Below, piece after piece: positions 38,651 through 46,276 of a stretch of DNA of 64,000 nt; position 1 is the stretch's first letter; each line of letters starts with the position of its first letter. The notes under the pieces are model-generated. The model made no database searches. It was not told the origin of the DNA and was given only the letters and a program-made list of their open reading frames with translations. Position numbers and translations under genes: made by a program. Origin of the DNA: Longimicrobium terrae (GTDB lineage: Bacteria; Gemmatimonadota; Gemmatimonadetes; Longimicrobiales; Longimicrobiaceae); assembly GCF_014202995.1 (NCBI RefSeq), contig NZ_JACHIA010000004.1, positions 62,001-126,000 on the forward strand, read 5' to 3'.

Positions 38651-40873
38651 TCACAGGTCACGTCCGCGACTGCGCGGGCCGAGGTCGCGGGTGGGGGCGT
38701 CGCGCAGCCATGCCTCACCGGCGTCGACGCGGGGCACGGCTCCCACAGGCCGGTCCGGGAAGCGCGCGGGCGGCGTCCAGCGCCTGCCCTCGCGAACGTC
38801 CAGCCAGGACTCGGCCGCGGCCCCGAATGCCCGCCATGCCTGGCGCCGCGCATCCGGGAGACGCTCCGGGTGCCGGGGGCCGTCGGACGGCGCGGAATCG
38901 ACGAGCAGCGCGCCGAAGTCCTGCGGAGCGCCACGGAGGTGAAGCCGGAGCCCCGCCGCGCCGAAATGCTCGTAGTGGCGCGCGACCGCGTCCGCCGCGC
39001 GGGCGGGGTCGGCGAACACGGCCCCGCCTGCGTGCTCGAGCAGCTCCCGTGCGGCCCGCCGTGCGACGCGTTCCCGGTGAGATCGCCGGGCGGTCTCCCG
39101 CTCGAGCGTCCGGCGCACGCGGGCGAGGGCGGCGCCGGTGGTCGCCGCGTTCGCGGCGGAGCCGAGGTGCGTGGCCGCCGTCTCGTGGAGCAGCGTCCAC
39201 CGGCGGCCGCTCGCGGCTTCCACTACCGCCCAGCCGCCGGGTGCGCGTTCGACGTGGAACGCGGGGCCGGGGCCGCCCCCGGCATGCTTTCCCACCCGAG
39301 CGCCCGCAGGAGGGCCTGCCGCTCGGCCGGGGGTTTCCGCTCCCACGTGTCGATCAGACGCGCGCCCCGGCTCAGGTCCTCCACGTCGCCCCGCGTCATT
39401 CCCCAGAACGGAAAGAACAGGCGGGCGGAGAGCAGGATCACGATCGCCGTCGAGGCGCCGAGCAGGACCGCGTGCCGGAAGGCGCGCCGCTTGAGCTCGG
39501 CGACGGAGAGCGCCAGCTCGTGGCGCGCGACCCCGATGCTGCTCGCCGCCTCCCGGGTGCTCCCCGCCAGCAGTTTGCCCTGCTCCGCGACCGCCTCCCG
39601 AAGCGCCGTCGTGTGGTCGTCCACCGCCTTCTGCATCTCGCCCGTGTGCGTCCGCAGCTCCGTGGTGATCCCGGCGGCCCCCTGGCCCGCCGCCTCCATG
39701 CTCTCCCGGATCTGCTCCGCGGCTTCTGCTCCGCTTCGGCGGAGGCGCTCCACCTCCGCTTCCACCTTCTCCCGCAGCCGCTCCACGGTCTTCTCCCACG
39801 TCTCCGCCACCGCCTGCTGACGAGACTGGATCTGCCTCACGAGCTCCTCCGCCCATGTCTCCGGATCCGGCGCGGTCGCGGGCGTCGCGGGCGGCGCCCC
39901 CGGCCTGCCGGGGGATCTCGGTCCGCGAACGGTCGGCTGCTGTGGCGGGGACGGCGGAGGAGAGGGCGTCTGCGGGTGCGGTGGTGACTCCGCCGGGTCC
40001 AGCGGCAAGAGGATTTCTTCCAGGCTCGCGCGTCCGCGCGGTGAATGCGGCATAGTCTTCTCCGAAATCGCGGGTGAGGTCGCCCAGCGAGCAGCCCCGC
40101 GCAATCCGGCTGGCGCCCGCGAAGTGATCGCCATCGGTGACCAGAAGGCCGCGGCCGGTCTGGACGAGCGTCAGCCCCTGGGCGGCGGCGGCCTCGTCCA
40201 GTTCGGCCCAGCTGCCCGCGCCGATGAGCACCGGCCCGAACCGCTCCCGCACGGAGCGCAGGAACGAGGGCCGCGGCGGGGCGGGGGAGAGCCCGGCGGC
40301 AACGGCGCGCACCGCCTTGTCGCGCTCCCGCTGCTCGAAGCGCCACGCCCCGACGGGCATGGCGCGGGCGTTGTCCGCCCACTGGCCATCGGGAGTGGGC
40401 GCGAGCCGTCCGGGCGTCGCCCGGAAGCCCATTTCCTGCTCGATCCGCCGAAGCGCCCGCTCGATGCGCGGCCAGTCACGCGTTGCGTTCCACGCCCGGT
40501 GCGTGACCGGGTGCACGCGGTTGATGGCGAGGTGCACGTGCGGGTGCCCGCGGTCCTCGTGGCCAACCGCCACCGCCTGGTGCTCCCCGAGACCGAGCGC
40601 CTGCAGCAGGCGGCCCGCGGCCAGGCGCATCCGCGCGTGGCTGGCGTCGTCCGCGGGCGAGACCGACACGAACAGGTGGTAAGCCGGCTGCTGCACCATC
40701 CGGTTCCGCTCCGCCGTCCGCTCCATCGCCCGCGCGGCCGCGCGCAGGTCGCCAGCGGACAGGTTGAAGGGCGCCCACCAGGCGGCCCGGCTCCGGTCCG
40801 GCTGGATCTTGTCGCGGCCCAAGTACGCCGTGAGGTCCGCGAACCCGCGCGCGTGCGCCGTCCTCGCGATCAT
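38651..40873 (-). CDS. mobA: MobA/VirD2-type relaxase
   Basis: 740 aa from the ATG at 40873, overlapping the mobC stop (ATGA). The N-terminal 280 residues are the relaxase: FADLTAYLGRD with candidate nucleophile Tyr17, YHLFVSVSP, and the metal-binding histidine triad His110/112/114 with Asn118 (GHPHVHLAIN). The middle (about 280-530) is low-complexity and Gly/Arg-rich in this frame because a second gene is encoded there in another frame. The C-terminal 200 residues regain normal composition (GGWAVVEAASGRRWTLLHETAATHLG and onward). It nicks and carries the transferred strand at oriT. Single-protein status across the middle needs confirming. Confidence 0.8.
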   Translation of the reverse strand: MIARTAHARGFADLTAYLGRDKIQPDRSRAAWWAPFNLSAGDLRAAARAMERTAERNRMVQQPAYHLFVSVSPADDASHARMRLAAGRLLQALGLGEHQAVAVGHEDRGHPHVHLAINRVHPVTHRAWNATRDWPRIERALRRIEQEMGFRATPGRLAPTPDGQWADNARAMPVGAWRFEQRERDKAVRAVAAGLSPAPPRPSFLRSVRERFGPVLIGAGSWAELDEAAAAQGLTLVQTGRGLLVTDGDHFAGASRIARGCSLGDLTRDFGEDYAAFTARTREPGRNPLAAGPGGVTTAPADALSSAVPATAADRSRTEIPRQAGGAARDARDRAGSGDMGGGAREADPVSSAGGGGDVGEDRGAAAGEGGSGGGAPPPKRSRSRGADPGEHGGGGPGGRRDHHGAADAHGRDAEGGGRPHDGASGGGRGAGQTAGGEHPGGGEQHRGRAPRAGALRRRAQAARLPARGPARRLDGDRDPALRPPVLSVLGNDAGRRGGPEPGRASDRHVGAETPGRAAGPPAGARVGKHAGGGPGPAFHVERAPGGWAVVEAASGRRWTLLHETAATHLGSAANAATTGAALARVRRTLERETARRSHRERVARRAARELLEHAGGAVFADPARAADAVARHYEHFGAAGLRLHLRGAPQDFGALLVDSAPSDGPRHPERLPDARRQAWRAFGAAAESWLDVREGRRWTPPARFPDRPVGAVPRVDAGEAWLRDAPTRDLGPRSRGRDL
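39223..40053 (-). CDS. MobB-like coiled-coil membrane protein nested in mobA
   Basis: 276 aa from the ATG at 40053, wholly inside mobA but in a different frame. A Pro-rich N-terminus (10-65) is followed by a long charged coiled coil (about 66-190, for example ETWEKTVERLREKVEAEVERL) and a strong membrane span AVLLGASTAIVILLSARLFF at about 195-214. The C-terminal tail is cytosolic. The amphipathic pattern and span are far more protein-like than mobA's own frame here. In RSF1010-type plasmids mobB is likewise encoded inside mobA in another frame and has a membrane segment that aids relaxosome docking. Homology was not checked; the parallel is architectural. Confidence 0.7.
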   Translation of the reverse strand: MPHSPRGRASLEEILLPLDPAESPPHPQTPSPPPSPPQQPTVRGPRSPGRPGAPPATPATAPDPETWAEELVRQIQSRQQAVAETWEKTVERLREKVEAEVERLRRSGAEAAEQIRESMEAAGQGAAGITTELRTHTGEMQKAVDDHTTALREAVAEQGKLLAGSTREAASSIGVARHELALSVAELKRRAFRHAVLLGASTAIVILLSARLFFPFWGMTRGDVEDLSRGARLIDTWERKPPAERQALLRALGWESMPGAAPAPRSTSNAHPAAGR

Positions 40874-41277
40874 CAGCCCACCGCCTCCTCGATCAGCGTA
40901 CGCAGAGACGCCAGCGTGCCGACGGGATCGGGGAAGCGACGGCGCGCACGGTGGATGACCCGCCCCATCTCGCTCGCCGGGTCGAACTCCGGCTCCAGGT
41001 GGGGCAGCAGCTGGTCGGCGAAGCGGATGAACTGGGCGAGCTCCTCCAGCGGCTCGTGGCACCCCGCCGAAAGCCGGCGAACCGCGCGGGACGGGCGCAC
41101 CCGTCCGAGTGCCCGGTCGCGCGCGTAGTCGTTGGGGGTAAGTCCGGCGCTCTCCGCCCGGGCCGAAAGGCGGGCGTACTGCGCAGGGAGCAGACGGAAG
41201 ACGATGCGTGACGTGAAGCGGCGTTCCGGGGCGACCTTCTGGCGTCCGGCCAGCTTCGGGGGGGCGGATTGTACCAT
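40873..41277 (-). CDS. mobC: MobC-like relaxosome accessory protein
   Basis: 134 aa. RFTSRIVFRLLPAQYARLSARAESAGLTPNDYARDRALGR is a ribbon-helix-helix-like DNA-binding N-terminus as in MobC/plasmid mobilisation proteins; the C-terminal half (PLEELAQFIRFADQLLPHLE, VGTLASLRTLIEEAV) is helical. MobC proteins help open DNA at oriT for the relaxase. The gene leads the mob operon. Its stop overlaps the mobA start. Confidence 0.75.
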   Translation of the reverse strand: MVQSAPPKLAGRQKVAPERRFTSRIVFRLLPAQYARLSARAESAGLTPNDYARDRALGRVRPSRAVRRLSAGCHEPLEELAQFIRFADQLLPHLEPEFDPASEMGRVIHRARRRFPDPVGTLASLRTLIEEAVG

Positions 41278-41754
41278 CGGCAGACGCGGATTGCGGGTGG
41301 GATCGTTCCGGGTGTTCTACCCCGTCCATCCCCCCCGGGACCGGCGCGCGGGGTCGTTTCGGAGGTGGCACAGCAAGGGACGAGGGGTCGCCTCGGTTGT
41401 TTTGGCGGGGAGCTGTGGGGAGGGGGGCGGGGGCGGACGGCAGGGAGGCAGCGGAGGCGAATGTGGCAGGCACTCGGAAAAGGATTCGCGTGCCGCGTTT
41501 CCTTACCCTAGCCGGGGGGCTGCTGCACCTGCGTGCAAGACGGCCACGCGTGCGATTCCGCGTGCCGAGAAGCACCGACTGCGTGCGCGGATCCTTTCAC
41601 GGCACGCGTTTCCTTACCTTAGCGGGGTTCTTCCCGGCGCCACTTCGCGGCGTTCTGCACGTTCAGCCGCGTACGAAGCGCCGTGTGCTCTGACCGGCAC
41701 GCGCCCGGAGCCGGGCCGCGTGCCGAAGCAGGCGGCCGTGCGCGTGCCGCGAAA
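41278..41754. other. Mob-operon upstream region; candidate oriT
   Basis: No gene supported. It contains two direct repeats of GCGTTTCCTTACC followed by CTAGCCGGG (41495-41516) or TTAGCGGGG (41606-41627), 111 bp apart, and one CGGGGTTCTTCC element at 41623-41634. The oriT of mobilisable elements usually lies next to mobC, so this is the prime candidate. I could not recognise a known nic consensus. Confidence 0.4.
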
Positions 41755-42279
41755 TCAGCTTCTGGTGCTCGGCAGCTTGGCCACGCGCCGCATGAGTTCG
41801 GGGATCAGGGTATGGTAGATGGCGCCGTCGTACACGAGGTCGCGGGGTGCCCAGCGGCAGTCGACGGCGGCTCGGGCGGCCTCGGCCGCGGCAGCGAGTT
41901 CGGCACCGGTGAGCGAGGCGAGGCGGCGCTGCTCCTGGATGCCAGCGAGGATGCGATCCCGCAGGCCGTTCCAGTCGCGGCAGAGGCGGCGGAACGGGCT
42001 ATCCGGATCGGGCTGGCTCAGTTCGGGCGCGCTGGATCCCCGGAGGCGCGCCACCAGCGCGGGCAGGATGAAGTGGTGAAGCCACGCCTCGGGGAGCCCC
42101 TGGTCCGCGGGAAGCGAGGCGGCCATGCAGTGCCCGGCGTAGACCTCCGCATGGTCGCAGAGCGCGGCGTCGGGGAAGGTGGGCAGGAGCCTGTGGTACT
42201 CCCCGTTCGTGACCCCGCCGGCTTCCAGGCGCGCCCGCAGGTCGGGGGAAAGGAGGGTGCGGTCGGTCGTGCGCTGCAT
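41755..42279 (-). CDS. Hypothetical accessory protein
   Basis: 174 aa from the ATG at 42279, preceded by a GGAGAT ribosome site. Mostly helical, with repeated short helices (LLSPDLRARLEAGGVTNGEYHRLLPTF, PEAWLHHFILPALVARLRG, AELAAAAEAARAAVDCRW). No signal or membrane span. The longer frame upstream overlaps the next gene and lacks a start context. Function unknown. It belongs to the run of small minus-strand plasmid-type genes. Confidence 0.5.
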   Translation of the reverse strand: MQRTTDRTLLSPDLRARLEAGGVTNGEYHRLLPTFPDAALCDHAEVYAGHCMAASLPADQGLPEAWLHHFILPALVARLRGSSAPELSQPDPDSPFRRLCRDWNGLRDRILAGIQEQRRLASLTGAELAAAAEAARAAVDCRWAPRDLVYDGAIYHTLIPELMRRVAKLPSTRS

Positions 42280-42347
42280 GCTGATCTCCGGGATGGGCCG
42301 CCGGCGGGCGGCTGGAAGGTGAACTCGGATGACCAATCCTGATCCGG

Positions 42348-42674
42348 CTACTCGACGAGCGGGAACCGCCGTGCATCGGCGGGAGGAATGCCCTTCCACC
42401 CCACCGAGTCGCACAGCCATGCGCCGAATCCGGCGACGTGAACGACGTCACCCACCGACATCGATCGCCCCTCGATCGTGAAGCCGGGTCCGCTCCCTTC
42501 TCCGTTGCCCTCCGCGAAGATCACGGACAGGATCTCCTCGACTTGAGCGCCCGGCCGGGGGAGCTGCACCGTCCCGGAGTGGCCGACGATGTAGGCGAGG
42601 GTCTTGAAATCGTGGAGAAACGAAAGAAAGAACCCCTGCTCGGGTCCGTACACGGTGAAGCGGAACGACGGCAT
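42348..42674 (-). CDS. YodL-like small accessory protein
   Basis: 108 aa, start at 42674 with AGGAGG 5 nt upstream. MPSFRFTVYGPEQGFFLSFLHDFKTLAYI is followed by GRSMSVGDVVHVAGFGAWLCDSVGWKGI. The wording 'R-x-x-SVGDVV...DS-x-GW-x-x-I' resembles the C-terminus of YodL-type domains found in phages and plasmids. Function is not established. A hairpin with arms GGGATGGGGG and CCCCCATCCC (42697-42734) lies in its leader and may affect expression. Confidence 0.5.
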   Translation of the reverse strand: MPSFRFTVYGPEQGFFLSFLHDFKTLAYIVGHSGTVQLPRPGAQVEEILSVIFAEGNGEGSGPGFTIEGRSMSVGDVVHVAGFGAWLCDSVGWKGIPPADARRFPLVE

Positions 42675-42755
42675 GACGCCTCCTGGGCCGGGGTGGGGAT
42701 GGGGGGCGGACGCGTGTCCGTGATCCCCCATCCCGTGGACGTGCTGAACATCCCA

Positions 42756-42766
42756 CCGGTTCTTCC
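42756..42766 (-). promoter_or_regulatory. Shared upstream element GGAAGAACCGG
   Basis: CCGGTTCTTCC on the plus strand, 82 nt upstream of the YodL-like start. One of a set of near-identical elements before minus-strand accessory genes. Confidence 0.5.
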
Positions 42767-42808
42767 CGTGACCCGTTCGGCTGCGCAGGGCCGGCGGGCG
42801 CGGCGGAT

Positions 42809-43225
42809 TCAGGCCCGCGGCGGCCCCGCGGCCATCTCCTCCAGCACACGGCGAATCACGTCGCCGTGGCAGGGGAGCGGGCTGCAGAAGCAGTCCAGCT
42901 CGAGCGGTCCCCGCAGCGCGATCCCGAGCAGCCGCTGCAGTTCGTTCTGCATGCCCGATCTCTCGGCGGCGCTCAGCCGCCGGTAGCCTCCCCTCCCGCC
43001 GTCCCACCACTCCGCGACCGCCACCGTGCGGTCGAGCACGCGCCGCAGATCCAGCTCGAACAGGGTGATGGTCTCGCCCCGCGCCCACACGCCGCCGCCT
43101 GGCTTCCGGTCGCCCAGCCTGCGGGGGTTCGCGAGCGGACTCCCGGCCGAGCCCCGGCCGCCCCGGCCGATGTAGACGGCGCCGTTGCGCCCTTTGTGCG
43201 GCCTGTTCACCACCTTGATCTGCAT
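42809..43225 (-). CDS. DUF4326-domain protein
   Basis: 138 aa. MQIKVVNRPHKGRNGAVYIGRGGRGSAGSPLANP matches the start of DUF4326, and LELDCFCSPLPCHGDVIRRVLEEM gives its closing Cys-x-Cys...Cys-His-Gly-Asp box. The family is common in phages and plasmids and possibly binds a ligand or metal through these residues, but no activity is established. AGGAGA lies about 7 nt before the ATG. Confidence 0.8.
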   Translation of the reverse strand: MQIKVVNRPHKGRNGAVYIGRGGRGSAGSPLANPRRLGDRKPGGGVWARGETITLFELDLRRVLDRTVAVAEWWDGGRGGYRRLSAAERSGMQNELQRLLGIALRGPLELDCFCSPLPCHGDVIRRVLEEMAAGPPRA

Positions 43226-43273
43226 TCTCGATTCTCCTGGGGAGTGGTTTCGGGTCAGTTCAATGCACTCGCC

Positions 43274-43284
43274 CCGGTTCTTCC
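43274..43284 (-). promoter_or_regulatory. Shared upstream element GGAAGAACCGG
   Basis: CCGGTTCTTCC on the plus strand, 49 nt upstream of the DUF4326 gene start. Confidence 0.5.
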
Positions 43285-43439
43285 CTCGCTCCGATAACGC
43301 GGCGGCTGGATGGAGGACCTGGCTGCTCCGCCCCGGACTGCACCGGCCGGGGACCGCTCGCACGCGCGCCCCCCCATCCCGGGGCATCCGCGCCGGGCAG
43401 GGTCAGGCGGGTCTCGCGGCTGCCGACCGGTGCAGTCCT

Positions 43440-43766
43440 TCAGCGCAGGGTGGCCGCGAGTCCCCGCGGCGGATGCGCGAGCCGGATGTACCGCGCCACC
43501 TCCCGGCCTCCGAACATGGGGACATGGGACGTGCGAATCGTGGAGCAGCGCAGCCACGCGGTGGCCTTGTCGCCGGCCGCAAGCAGCGCGTCGTCTCCCC
43601 CGACGGCGATGGCGTCCCGCAACCGGGAGATCAGTCCCGGGCCCTCGGCGCGCCCTCCGTCTGAGAGGCTGTCCGGCGCGGCGAGCGCCTGCTCCGCGGC
43701 CGCGAGCAGCGCCCGGCAGGCGTCGGCGAGAGCTTCGGGGCGTTCGCCCCGGTCCGTCGGCATCAT
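43440..43766 (-). CDS. Hypothetical small protein
   Basis: 108 aa from tandem ATGs at 43766/43763. The N-terminal half is helical and acidic (ALADACRALLAAAEQALAAPDSL, LISRLRDAIAVGGDDALLAAGDKATAWLRC); the C-terminal part is basic (REVARYIRLAHPPRG). No domain recognised. A GGAAGAACCGG element sits at 44004-44014, farther upstream than usual (about 240 nt). Confidence 0.45.
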   Translation of the reverse strand: MMPTDRGERPEALADACRALLAAAEQALAAPDSLSDGGRAEGPGLISRLRDAIAVGGDDALLAAGDKATAWLRCSTIRTSHVPMFGGREVARYIRLAHPPRGLAATLR

Positions 43767-44045
43767 GGCAATGGCTGGGATTCGAGTTGGACGCGGACGC
43801 CCCCGCCCGGCGATGCCGGACGGGGGCAGATGGTGGATCTCGCGAACGAGGTCACAGGCGTGTGCGGCTCATTCCGCCCGCGGGGACGGCACTGGACGGG
43901 CGTTGTGGACGGTAGAGGCCCCATTCGGTGAGGTTTTCCGATCTGATGGAAACCCCGGCCTGGCGGGCGCGACGATGGAAGCCGCGGCTTATCCATCAAT
44001 CGCCCGGTTCTTCCGTGCTTCCCACCGCCAGCGCGCGCGCAGCGC

Positions 44046-44258
44046 TCACCGGGTGCGGAATACGCCCTCGGCGGCGGGCCCGTACGCGGTTTCGATCACC
44101 TCGTACTCCACGCGGTCCCGGGGCTCGAGCGCCCGGAGACCACTGCCGTGGAGGGCTGAGTGGTGCACGAAAACGTCGGGGCCGCCCTCCTCCGGGATCA
44201 GGAAGCCGTGGCCCAGCTGGGAGTCGTACCACCTCACGAAGGCGGTTCTGCGGTTCAT
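44046..44258 (-). CDS. Cold-shock-domain protein
   Basis: 70 aa. FVRWYDSQLGHGFLIPEEGGPDVFVHHSAL corresponds to RNP1 (normally K/N-G-F/Y-G-F-I) and RNP2 (VFVHxSA) of CspA-type proteins, and RVEYEVIETAYGPAAEGV matches the final strands. It binds single-stranded nucleic acid. RNP1 is changed from GFGFI to GHGFL, so affinity may differ. Such genes are common on conjugative elements. Confidence 0.8.
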   Translation of the reverse strand: MNRRTAFVRWYDSQLGHGFLIPEEGGPDVFVHHSALHGSGLRALEPRDRVEYEVIETAYGPAAEGVFRTR

Positions 44259-44288
44259 CGGTCGGATCGGTGTCGGGTTGAAATGGGA

Positions 44289-44324
44289 GCGCCCCGCCGC
44301 GCGGGTTATCGCGTGGCGGGGCGC
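44289..44324 (-). terminator. Terminator-like hairpin
   Basis: GCGCCCCGCCGCGCG (44289-44303) pairs with CGCGTGGCGGGGCGC (44310-44324). It lies downstream of the minus-strand membrane-protein gene. Only a CCCATTTC stretch follows in that direction. Confidence 0.5.
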
Positions 44325-44349
44325 CGGGAGGTGTGTGGCACATGCTCGG

Positions 44350-44820
44350 CTACCGGGCCGGAGTGACGATCCAGGCCGCGGGGATCGCGAGGCGGGACCG
44401 CCGCTGCACGAAGAAGTAGTCGTCCGTCTGCGCGGCTCCCGCGAAGCGCCCCCCGTTCCACCAGCCCGCCCAGACGATCAGGGGCTCGGAGACCGTCGTG
44501 GGCTGGAAGCAGTACCGCTTCCCACCCAGGATTGGGGTGCCCGCTTCCACGCGCCGCACGCGGCCGAGGGGTGCCCAGAGGAACCCCGCCAGCGAACGGA
44601 CTGGCGGCGGGCGCCGCCGACAGCGCGCGTGGTGCCGGCACCACGCGAGGCCGGCCGTGCCGAGCCCCGCGATGTTCAGCACCGGATCCGGGAGCCCGAA
44701 TCCCGCGGCCATGACCCCGGCCAGGGTCCACATGCCCGCGATGCCCAGCAGGGACAGCGGGACGTCGAGCGCGCCGAGCGCGCCGAGCGAGGCGGAAGGT
44801 CGCGGCGGAGTCGGTTTCAT
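44350..44820 (-). CDS. Small membrane protein
   Basis: 156 aa from the ATG at 44820 (CTGGAG upstream). Two hydrophobic segments, DVPLSLLGIAGMWTLAGVMAAGF and DPVLNIAGLGTAGLAWC, are followed by a basic stretch (RHHARCRRRPP) and a polar C-terminal domain (RVEAGTPILGGKRYCFQPTT, DDYFFVQRRSRLAIPAAW). The longer upstream frame is not conserved in composition. Function unknown; possibly an envelope component of the transfer module. Confidence 0.5.
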   Translation of the reverse strand: MKPTPPRPSASLGALGALDVPLSLLGIAGMWTLAGVMAAGFGLPDPVLNIAGLGTAGLAWCRHHARCRRRPPPVRSLAGFLWAPLGRVRRVEAGTPILGGKRYCFQPTTVSEPLIVWAGWWNGGRFAGAAQTDDYFFVQRRSRLAIPAAWIVTPAR

Positions 44821-44906
44821 GGAGTGCTCCAGGTGAGCGGCGGAGAGCGGAGGGTGGTACCCCGCCCAGGGCGGGCCGGGCGCGTGCGCGGTGTCGGCCG
44901 GCTGCA

Positions 44907-45368
44907 TCACTCCTCGCCGGAGAGGCTCCAGGGCGGCTGCTGCATGCCCGCCGCGCGATACTGCTCCGCCAGGGTGGCGAGCAGCTCCGCGCGCGCCTCC
45001 GGCTGGGCGTGGGCCGGGAGCCCGGAGGTCAGGTCGTCGAGGGCTCGGGCCGCGAGCGACGCCGCGGACGCCAGGTACTGGAGCGCGATCCTGCGCTGGA
45101 CCGCCACGCTTGGATTCGTTCTTCCAAAGATGAAGTTCCGGAGTGTCGCCCGTCCGCATCCGAACTTCTTCGCCGTGGCCTTGATCGACGTCCGCGCCGC
45201 CTCCTCGCCGGCGAACGCGCGGGCCGTCGCCAGCGGAACGCTGCGCCAGTCCTGCGGGTGCAGCGCGCTCGCGCAGGCGTCGCCTGCGGGCCCCGACTCG
45301 TCCTTGAGTCTGTGAAGATCCGGGGGCGGAAGGGCCGTTTCAGGCTGTCGCCCAGAATGGGTGATCAT
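44907..45368 (-). CDS. HTH-containing accessory protein
   Basis: 153 aa from the ATG at 45368. Residues about 59-85 (RTSIKATAKKFGCGRATLRNFIFGR) form a helix-turn-helix, followed by helices with Ala/Leu heptads (ARALDDLTSGL, LLATLAEQYRAAGM). The first 55 residues are proline-rich and disordered. It may regulate genes of the element. It is transcribed with the same polarity as the flanking small genes. Confidence 0.55.
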   Translation of the reverse strand: MITHSGRQPETALPPPDLHRLKDESGPAGDACASALHPQDWRSVPLATARAFAGEEAARTSIKATAKKFGCGRATLRNFIFGRTNPSVAVQRRIALQYLASAASLAARALDDLTSGLPAHAQPEARAELLATLAEQYRAAGMQQPPWSLSGEE

Positions 45369-45428
45369 GGGAAACCCTGAGGTGGACCGCCCAAGCGGTG
45401 TGCCGCCGGCCGGCCTGGGAGAACAGAA

Positions 45429-45465
45429 AACGGCTCCGCCCGGCGTGGTGCCGGGCGGAGCCGTT
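45429..45465 (-). terminator. Rho-independent terminator (minus strand)
   Basis: AACGGCTCCGCCCGGC (45429-45444) pairs with GCCGGGCGGAGCCGTT. Read on the minus strand it is followed by TTCTGTTCTC, ending the gene at 45488-46141. Confidence 0.75.
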
Positions 45466-45487
45466 CGGAGGTAACGCAGGGGTGTGG

Positions 45488-46141
45488 TTACGCCGCCGCG
45501 GCCGCGGCCTCCTGATCGTTCGCGCGCGTGCGGCGGTTGTTGGAGAACCACCGCTCCGCCTCCCCGCGGGTCCGCGGCGCGTACCGGCCCGCGGTCTGCC
45601 GCATGATGCTGACGATCTGGTCCGGGGTGGCAGGCAGCCCGCGGATCACCTCGTTCGCCGCGCCGCGCGTCTCCGGCACCGCGCGCCCGTGCTCCTTCAG
45701 CACCTGCACCATCCCCTCGGACGGCGGCAGGTCGTCGATCATCCGCGCCGCCGTGGCGAAGTCGCTCGGGATGTTCTGGACTCCGTGGTCGGCGAGGAGC
45801 TGGAACATCGCCTTCGTCGTCACCTTCGGATCCTGCTCGCCCCGCTGGTCCTGCCGGCGGGTGACCCGCGCCTCGGCGTTCTCGGCGTCCCACCGCTGGC
45901 CGATTTCCGGATTGGCCGCCACGAAGTCGGCGATCACCTGCTTGGCTTCGCCGCGCGTCTCCGCGCTCAGGCCGACCTCGTCCATCCGCCGCTTCTGGGC
46001 GTCGCTCGGCGGAAAGCTGTCGATGAGCGCCTGGGCCGCGTCGTACGTGGACGGCACGGGAAGGCCGCGGGAGGTGATCTCCTTGACCTGGTACTGCGAC
46101 GGCGTGGTCGACCGCGGGGCGGTGGTGGTGTTGTTGCGCAT
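45488..46141 (-). CDS. Repeat protein with 'PPSDAQ...TRGEA' modules, family member 1
   Basis: 217 aa, soluble and helical. Two to three degenerate modules of about 60-90 residues occur: GLPVPSTYDAAQALIDSFPPSDAQKRRMDEVG then ETRGEAKQVIADFVAANP; NIPSDFATAARMIDDLPPSEGMVQVLKEHG then ETRGAANEVIRGLP; ending PRTRGEAERWFSNN. The short helix-turn pattern recalls SAP-like DNA-binding helices, but no database family is claimed. The gene at 46277-46882 has the same modules. A GGAAGAACCGA element lies 105 nt upstream and a terminator follows. Confidence 0.5.
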   Translation of the reverse strand: MRNNTTTAPRSTTPSQYQVKEITSRGLPVPSTYDAAQALIDSFPPSDAQKRRMDEVGLSAETRGEAKQVIADFVAANPEIGQRWDAENAEARVTRRQDQRGEQDPKVTTKAMFQLLADHGVQNIPSDFATAARMIDDLPPSEGMVQVLKEHGRAVPETRGAANEVIRGLPATPDQIVSIMRQTAGRYAPRTRGEAERWFSNNRRTRANDQEAAAAAA

Positions 46142-46245
46142 GGCTCGCTCTCCTTGGGGCTTGCGACGTGTGGACTCGTGCCAGCGGCGGGTCGTGCCGG
46201 TGGCTACCGGGGGGAGGACCGTCTGCCCTCCTCATCCCACCCAAA

Positions 46246-46256
46246 TCGGTTCTTCC
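46246..46256 (-). promoter_or_regulatory. Shared upstream element GGAAGAACCGA
   Basis: TCGGTTCTTCC on the plus strand, 105 nt upstream of the repeat-protein start at 46141. Confidence 0.45.
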
Positions 46257-46276
46257 TTGGTTGTTGCCTCTCCGCC

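Noticed and set aside
41278-41575. Extending mobA upstream to 41575 as a 974-codon protein
   Set aside because: That stretch overlaps mobC and is compositionally unlike protein. The relaxase motif region begins at the ATG that overlaps the mobC stop.
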